A stretch of DNA of 64,000 nucleotides from Craterostigma plantagineum (taxonomy: Eukaryota > Streptophyta > Magnoliopsida > Lamiales > Linderniaceae). Within the stretch, counting starts at the first letter, position 1, and each line of letters begins with the position of its first letter. This document shows positions 57,153 through 64,000 of the stretch, in pieces. The notes under the pieces were generated by a model. The model did no database searches, was not told where the DNA came from, and saw nothing but the letters and a program-made list of their open reading frames with translations. The DNA lies in contig JAPQWV010000310.1 of assembly GCA_027422505.1 (NCBI GenBank), positions 1-64,000 of the forward strand, written 5' to 3'. Position numbers and translations under genes: made by a program.

Positions 57153-58859
57153 CCTTTTCTTCAAGACTTCGTCGATGGTGGTGGATGGCACTAGATCGTC
57201 ACACCGACCTCGCATTGTACAACGGAATCAGTTCTCTGAAGATGGCTAGAGAGAACTGAGCCGTCGCGTGGGAGAAGCGTGTGTGCGTTCGGTGTGTGTT
57301 TTATGTCTTTGGTTGATTTCGAAAATCACCTCTTTTTTCTCTACCTTTGGAGCACGAAATTCTTAGCCTATTTAAAGGCTTGGATTTCGATATCTTAGTC
57401 CTTAAAGTGTGAGAGATTTTTGCCAAATCTTACTCTCTTTTGAATTCCAAATCCAAACTTAAGGAAACTTACTATTATTAGAAAACTAACTTAAATACCA
57501 AGTCAAACTTAGTATATTTAAATATGATATGGAATTAGAAATTTAATCCTAAATTAATTTCGAAATTTAAATAAATATATTCCAAATATTTTATTCAATA
57601 TTTATTTATCTCAAATATGCAAATTCCGAAAATACTCTCAAAGGCATATTTCGAAATTAGCTTAAGGTGAAATCCAATCTTATCCTCAAGCCCATTAAGC
57701 ACTTGGGCAAGCCCAAGTCTTAAAGTTAGTTTCATAAGAAGTCCAACTTCAATCCAATAAATGGCCTGAGGCTCATTAAGGCGTGGCCCAACGGCCCAAG
57801 GCCCGTTAAGGCCCAAATACTTTCTCTCCTTATCAGTACACGTTGATGATCCTTTTTAAGCCCGACTCTCTAGGTTCGAATCAATCGGTAAGGGAGGAAT
57901 CCAAGAGTCTGGTAGTTACCTAAACAATCCCGCAGTATCGGACCGTAACCTCGATTCAAGTGTGAATTTCGACCTAGTCTTTATCCCAGAACCTCACTAC
58001 AGAAAACAGTGCTACGTATAAACCCTTCAACTGTGTCCCAATCAAGTGAGAGCCATGTTCCATGTCAAACTCACTAAACTCGATTCTATGATAGAACAGA
58101 GACGAGGCAAATTACCAAACTACCCTCCATGTCTCACATGAGTTAGTTCAATACCTTGGCCAAGGATTTCGTAGTTTTTCGTCGCCGTCCTCATAGGACA
58201 CTTATCTCGATTACTTTCACACCGTGAATCCGTACTCAGCGATCTAAGCCCGGCAATCACAAATCGTCATCAAGACCGCATCTGGCCCGCTGACCCATGC
58301 AACAGCAAATCGGGTCGAGGGGAACCAGTGACAGTCGAGACTTCGAAGTCAACTCTATCAAAGCCCCTTTCGGTCTAAGGTTCACGTAGACTACTATAGT
58401 GTTGTCGCCGATCATTGACACTCCTTTGTAATAAGCCAGGTTCAACCGTACGACCCGTGAGTCAGTGTCCATGAAACGAGTCAATTCCTTGATTCGATTC
58501 GTATCATAAGTCATGACCCCGCTTCCAAGCGAGATATCGGCACACGATAGGTCATCGACAAATAACCCGTGATCTGTTATCCAGCACCCAACTGGAGCCT
58601 CAGGCTTACGGACATTTAATGTTCGAGGTTAAGAGTTTCCTCTCTCGTACCCATCGAGAAGTGACTCAACTCGACACATTTAGATTTGTTCATTTATTGC
58701 TTTACCGGATGCTAAGTAAGAACTCTTATATCCAATAAACGAACAATGCCTTTCATTAAACACACGAAAATATCTAATTACACAAAGGTCGAATGATAAA
58801 TAATCTAATGCCATATACAATCTAGTCCTTGTATAGCATTCGAGGGCATATTCCTAACA
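57153..58859 (-). repeat. Ty1/copia LTR, minus orientation, truncated
   Basis: Matches about 10650-12354 with scattered substitutions. It lacks the roughly 180 bp that form the LTR 3' end, because the copia RT fragment joins there. The TGTTAGG end is intact at 58859. Confidence 0.88.
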
Positions 58860-60471
58860 AACCGATCACGGCTTATTTGTCGATGATCTATCGTGTGCCG
58901 ATATCTCGCTTGGAAGTGGATGTCATGACTTGTGGTACGAATCGAATCAAGGAGAATATCGTTTCTTGGACACTGGCTCACGGGTCGTACAGTCGAATAT
59001 GGCTTATTACTCAAGGAGTGTCAATGGCGACGACAACACTATAGTAGACTACGTGACTCTTAGACCGAAAGGGGCTTTGATGTAGTTGACTTCAAAGTCT
59101 CGACTGTCACTGGTTCCCTCGTCCCGATTTGTTGTTGCATGGGTCAGCGGGGCAGATGTGGTCTTGATGACGATTTGTGATTGCCAGGCTCAGACCGTCA
59201 AGTACGGATTCACAGTCTCGTAAGTAATTGAGACAAGTGTTCCATGTGGACGGCGACGGGAAATTACAAAATCTTTGGCCAATAGATTGAACTAACTCAT
59301 GTTAGACATGAAGGGTAGTTTACTAATTTGCCTCGTCTCCGTTTATCATAGAATCGAGTTCAGTGACTTTGACATAGACCATGACTCTCACTTGATTGGG
59401 ACACAGCTGAAGGTTACGTAGTACTATAATCTATATTGAGGTTCTGTAATAAAGACTGGGTCAAAATTCGCACTCGAATCGGGTTACGGTCCGATACTGT
59501 GGGATTGGCTAGGTAACTACCGGACTCTTGGATTCCACCCTTGCTGATTGAGTCGAACCTAGAGAGTTGTGCTTAAAAAGGATCATCAACGTGTACTAAT
59601 AAGGAGAGAAAGTGTTTTGGGCCTTAACGGGCCTTGGGCCGTTGGGGCGCGCCTTAAGGGCCTCGGGCCGTTTAATGGATCGAAGTCGGACTTCGTATGA
59701 AACAAACTTTAAGACTTGGGCTTGACCAAGTGCTTATAAGGCTTGAGGGTAAAATTGGAACCCTAAGCTGATTTTCGAATTAAACCTTGGGAATTAATTT
59801 CGAAAATTAAATATAAATATGGATAAAATATATTTGGAATATTATTTATTTTGAATTGGAAATTTCGAATTTAATCTAGGATTAAATTTTGATTTTAATA
59901 CCATATATAAAGATACTTAATTTGACTTGGTATTTAATTTAGTTGTCTAATTATGGTAAGTTTCTTAGTATGAATTTGAATTCAAAGTGGAGAGATACAA
60001 ATGGCAAAAATCTCTAAAAAATCTTTAGGAGTAAAAATGAAAATCTCAAACCCTTGAATGGGTGAAGATTTCGATCCTAAGCATTATAAATAGGGCGGCC
60101 CTATTCATAATTTAGAGAGTGATTTTCGAAATTACTAAGGCACAAAACACACACCGAACGCACACACTTTCTCCTACGCGATGGCTCAGTTCTCTCTAGC
60201 CATCTTTAGAGAACTGATTCAATGGTACACTGCGAGGTCGGCGTGACGATCTAGTGCGATCCACCACTATCGACGTAGTCTTTAAGAAAAGGATGAGGAG
60301 CTGCCACGCGTGTCAACTGGTAAATCTCTACGGGTTTGATCCGCCCTACTACGTGTCTATATGTTACTATTCTGATCCGAGCTACGAGGGCATTCAGGGA
60401 ACCCGAAAATTTTTTGTTCTGCGCCGTACCCGGAGACGCCACGTCTCCGGGAGACACCGGGTAGCCTAACA
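58860..60471 (+). repeat. Ty1/copia LTR, plus orientation, truncated
   Basis: Inverted relative to 57153-58859. It begins inside the LTR (gatcacggcttatttg), missing about the first 300 bp, and keeps the true 3' end (gggtagcctaaca, 60471). With its neighbour it forms a long inverted repeat. Confidence 0.87.
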
Positions 60472-60522
60472 GTTTTGCCCTCTTCTTCATTGTTGCCTGA
60501 AGGTCACTCATCAAAGAATTAT
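60472..60522. other. Short unassigned spacer
   Basis: About 50 bp between the copia LTR end and the Mutator-like TSD. No feature recognised. Confidence 0.4.
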
Positions 60523-60530
60523 CTTCTCAC

Positions 60531-61400
60531 CAAGGTTTTGAAACCGGGTGGTTTCGAAACAAAGCGAAAATTTTAGTGGTTTAAACTTTATTGTTTGCAT
60601 GGTATAAAATTGGAGTAAAGCCGATTCCAAAAAATTATAAAAATTTATTTTCACGTAGCAATAATCAAATAAATACGAATATGTTACATAAATTGGAGGT
60701 CTAAAATAAAAGTAAAATGTCTTAAGTTATCAATAATTAATTGTAAAATGACTGTCAAAATAGGCCAGGTAGGATTTTACTATTTTTATATATTTTTGTA
60801 ATATGTTACAAAAAATTAATTTTATAAACAAAATTATTATATTCTATTTTTTTTATATATTTTTCAAATATTTGTTATATATAATACATAGAAACATTTA
60901 ATTTTATGAACACAAACTACTATACTTTACATATTTATGTATTCACCGCTTTCGCTATGCTGCTCTTTCCGAGCAGTTATGCAACTCCTCTCTAAGCGCT
61001 CATTTTTCTAGAATTATAATGAATAATTTATATTAAAAATGAAATAATAAAGTTTTTAAAAATAAAAATTAAAAAAATTTAAAAAATTATAGCGCCGATG
61101 GGCTCGGCCGGGTAGGCCCGGCCATGGCTTTGCGAGCACGGGCCTTGGATCATTTGGCCCGTTCAAATTCGGGGCCCCACCTCACCGGTAAAAGAACGAG
61201 CGGCCCGCTAAATCCTAGCATGGCCCGCCCGCCTCCCATTTTTTCAGCTACAGTTATCATAAAGTCAATACTAAATTTTCTTAGATTTATATATATTTTT
61301 CCTTTTATTAGTATTTTCTAATTTTAATAATTTAAATATGAATCGGGTAGGATGTTTGACCGGTCCGTCAGAATCGACCGGTTCAGTTCCAAAAATCGTG
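60531..61400. mobile_element. Mutator-like (putative MULE) non-autonomous DNA transposon B
   Basis: Left end caaggttttgaaaccggg is shared with element A at 6924, as is gcgaaaattttagtggtttaa shortly inside. The right end contains gaccggttcag. The flanking direct repeat cttctcac (60523-60530 and 61401-61408) is 8 bp, or 9 bp with one mismatch. The interior is AT-rich with a GC-rich ggcccgg block (61080-61240) resembling the ends of the non-autonomous hATs, perhaps a remnant. No transposase. Confidence 0.55.
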
Positions 61401-61408
61401 CTTCTCAC

Positions 61409-62108
61409 ATGTGAAATTGAAACGAATCTCTGAAAGTTGATTGGTGAGAAGACTTTGACTGGGTGATCTGTAATTTTTATACTTGGATTAATATAATTTG
61501 TGTAATTTTAAACTTACATGAATATAATTTGTTTTCTTCTCTGTGAACGTATGATTAAAACGAATCTGAAACACTTAAATTTCCAATATAAATCTAGAAC
61601 GAAAAAAGCCTCTATGACCCCATGGCAAGGAGAGGAATCACCAGTGTTTTTTCGTTTTTTAATATAATTCGTTTTTTGTTTTCCTTTTTCTTGTTGCGCT
61701 TTCTTTGTTCGTATTTTAGTTTCGCCGTTGCTCGTTTGGTGTTTGTTATGCTTGTGCTTTTTGGTTGTGTTGCTTTTGTTTTGGTGTGGAATCATTCCTT
61801 TGTTTCGCTTTTTAGTCATTTTTTGTTCCAGTTAGTGTATTTGTTGTGTGGTTTATGTTGTTATGGGGTTTCTTCTTCGCTTGCATTGTGTTTGTCTAGT
61901 AGGTTCGTTGTTCTCGTTTGCTTGAAAGCACGTTTCATTTGCTTGTTCGTAGTTTGCTTGTTCTGACAAATTGTGTCTGTTGTATGTTCTTACCATATCG
62001 ACTTTGGGAGCAGGTTGCTCCCCTTGTAGGAGCTCATTACTCCCGTTGTTGAGCTATTTTGTCCCTTGTGGAAGTGTCATTCTCGAAGAAAGGATTTAAA
62101 AGTGGAAG
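61409..62108 (+). other. Non-coding, T-rich stretch upstream of an LTR-like region
   Basis: No coding domain recognised. A T-rich open frame at 61622-61966 gives a Phe/Val/Leu-rich translation expected from base composition alone. The last 20 bp (ggatttaaaagtggaag) are purine-rich and sit just before a TGATAAG, like a PPT. Confidence 0.4.
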
Positions 62109-63656
62109 TGATAAGTTAGGATTTTGCGTTTATTTCTTTACCCGTGAAAGTGCACTTTCGATCATGATATACCTAAAATTGCCTCGAATATCCTATTTTT
62201 ATGTTTAAACTTATTTTCGATAGATGTCCGAGCAAACGAGAGTCGGCAAAGGGAAAATAATGGCACTTTAAAACGATTTGAATCTTAGGGGATCTTCTTG
62301 CAATTCTCTACATTATTTGGAGCGGCCTTGCAATTTACCAGATTTTTCCTATTATTTGGCATTATAGGACGTGAAGAGCACAGGATGGAGAATATTTTAT
62401 TTGCCAAGAAGGGAAATACACATGCAAGGAAAACGAAAAGGTCAAAAACCAACTTGACCAAGTGCTCTCATTCAAAGTTGATTCGGATAGAAGCAAGGAA
62501 AGAGAGAGAAGAGTCTTATTATTCACGTTTGAATATTCATATGTGAGAGCTGCAAGGAAATAAGAAGTCAAATATGACTATATGACTTGAAGATTCGAAT
62601 ATTATAAGAGATTAGACTTAGTTGCTTAAGTCGGTAATCGATTTCTATTCTGTATAAGAGAGACGAGCTGGGGCGCTGCAAAAAGAAAGAGAGACCGACG
62701 ACAGAAAATAAATTAGAGAGCTCTGCACAGCGAAAGCTTAAGAGCTGATTGACGGCTGAAATAAAGGGCAGACTTCGACGGCCGAGGAGAAGAACTGACG
62801 ACTGAAAATAAAGAGACGACGCGAACACCGAAAAGGGCGAATTTCTTACCTTTTAATATTTCGCTTTCGACAATGTTTTCTTTTGATTCGTTGTCGTTTT
62901 CGTATATTAATATGCTAGGCTAATTTTTTTGTGATTGAGGCCGTGTGAGGCCGAATTATGACTACGTATTAATGCAATTATTATCTATTTAATCATATGA
63001 GTTAAGTTATGTATTCTTTGTTTGTGCTTCATATGCGTACGTGTGATTGGCCTCCATGCGTATGATTATTGATTGGTTTATGAGACGGACTAAGTGATTA
63101 GACTGATTAGAACAAAACATTGAATACCACTACGTAAAACCGACCAGAGATGGAATTCGGTTTCGTATGTGTGGTTTCCGATATTTTAGGCGCCGAAAGT
63201 GTCTAAACTCGGGGAATTTCATAAAGATCGAATGCACGTATAGGAACTACAGTCATATAGACATATAGTTGATTGGTTCTCTATTTACGTAGGGTTGCTA
63301 TTGCGGGACAAACGAGTAGCACGTATGTTAGGAAATTCTACCTTGACTATGATTCATATTGATTAGATAGATTAGATTGCATGAGGACGTAGGAATAATT
63401 CGTGTCGAGCATGTGTCTTAATCACGTCGTCGTCTGCTGTTCTATCCTCATCTGTTTTATTTGCGTTTATTTTATTATTTGCGTTGTTTATCTCTTTTAT
63501 CGAATCATCAAAACTATAAAAATTCGTTAGTCTAAATTAGAATTAGAAATATTATCTTAGAATTAATCGAGCTGTCTTCGTGGATCGATACTCGGACTTC
63601 GCCCGTTTTATACTACTTGCACGACCTAGTACACTTGCTAGTATTTGAGCGTGTCA
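62109..63656 (+). repeat. Athila/Tat-like LTR (putative, plus orientation)
   Basis: About 1548 bp from TGATAAGTTAGG to GAGCGTGTCA. Near the end it has cgtggatcgatactcgg followed by tatactacttgcacgacc and tagtacacttgc, a layout shared with the minus-strand LTR ending at 23031. The two lengths agree (about 1.54 kb each). No PBS was recognised after 63656 and no coding region is in the window, so solo LTR, 5' LTR and 3' LTR cannot be told apart. Confidence 0.45.
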
Positions 63657-64000
63657 GGAAGTTGGAAAAAGTGTTGAGTGTCGTAGATCAGATTTGATAT
63701 GTAAAATTTCGGAATGTTAGATCTATCTGTAATATGTTCTTTAATTCTCTTGTACGATCTTTTGTCTTGCTTTCTTTCGATTTTATTTGTGTATTTTTTT
63801 ATCTTTTATTTATGTTTGTTTCTCTCTACGTGAGAGTTTTCTTCCCGGATGGTCAAATGTATTCGGAGGGGACATTTGGGCTCTTTAGCTTATGTAAATT
63901 TGCTAGTTATTAGTAAACTTTTGCTTGAAATAAAAAACGGAACACTTATGTTCGTCTTCTCACATTTCATTTCAAATCTTGATTAAAACCAACAATTTGA
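63657..64000. other. No feature recognised
   Basis: T-rich sequence running to the window edge. No ORF, PBS or repeat could be identified. It may be leader sequence of the element whose LTR precedes it. Confidence 0.4.

Noticed and set aside
61622..61966. 114-codon hydrophobic ORF (possible membrane protein)
   Set aside because: The Phe/Val/Leu-rich translation is expected from T-rich DNA; no signal, domain or conservation evidence.
1..64000. Host protein-coding genes or a novel gene system
   Set aside because: Every domain-bearing frame belongs to a retrotransposon or a hAT transposase; no intron-exon gene structure or non-transposon domain was recognised on either strand.

Overview
The window is a block of nested transposable elements from a flowering-plant nuclear genome. 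The evidence is Ty1/copia and Ty3/gypsy (chromodomain, Tekay-like) retrotransposons primed by initiator tRNA-Met, plant L1-type LINEs with a DUF4283-like/zinc-knuckle ORF1, a Cassandra-like TRIM with a 5S-RNA-like LTR, an Au-like SINE, and hAT and Mutator-like DNA transposons. No host gene, functional tRNA or rRNA gene, or CRISPR array could be supported. All coding sequence is transposon-derived and most of it is broken. The exact species cannot be read from the sequence.

Layout. 1-10.5 kb: a dead copia pol fragment (+), cut by a 5'-truncated LINE (857-2586), runs into a Tekay-type LTR. That LTR carries the Cassandra-like element (4190-5188), a Mutator-like element (6924-9378) with a LINE inside it, and a SINE (about 9597-9806). 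10.5-13.9 kb: a copia LTR plus RNase H-RT on the minus strand. 13.9-23.0 kb: a second copy of the copia-plus-Tekay-LTR segment, carrying a non-autonomous hAT (15238-17138, itself holding a LINE), a coding hAT (18811-22064) and a small hAT (22267-22811). 23.0-43.1 kb: an Athila/Tat-like LTR (-) split by a nearly full-length LINE (23253-41732), which is itself split by a complete Tekay element, gypsy-A (28496-40580), which holds two more LINE fragments. 43.2-56.0 kb: a second, 3'-truncated LINE split in ORF1 by a complete Tekay element, gypsy-B (43517-53578). 56.0-60.5 kb: a copia RT fragment and two copia LTRs back to back. 60.5-64 kb: another Mutator-like element, then a second Athila/Tat-like LTR (+).

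Insertion boundaries are directly readable. Eleven insertions have target-site duplications of the length expected for their class (5 bp LTR elements, 8 bp hAT, 8-9 bp Mutator-like, 13-19 bp LINE), and several have an intact empty site in the paralogous copy. This gives a relative chronology: LINE-1 before gypsy-A before LINE-d and LINE-e; and the copia/Tekay duplication apparently before the hATs, LINE-a and Cassandra.

The less ordinary signals are short CpG-containing palindrome or hairpin arrays inside three different LTR families, a large inverted pair of copia LTRs, a LINE insertion that replaced about 0.5 kb of target, and an ATGA stop/start overlap between LINE ORF1 and ORF2. I did not find a new multi-gene biological system.
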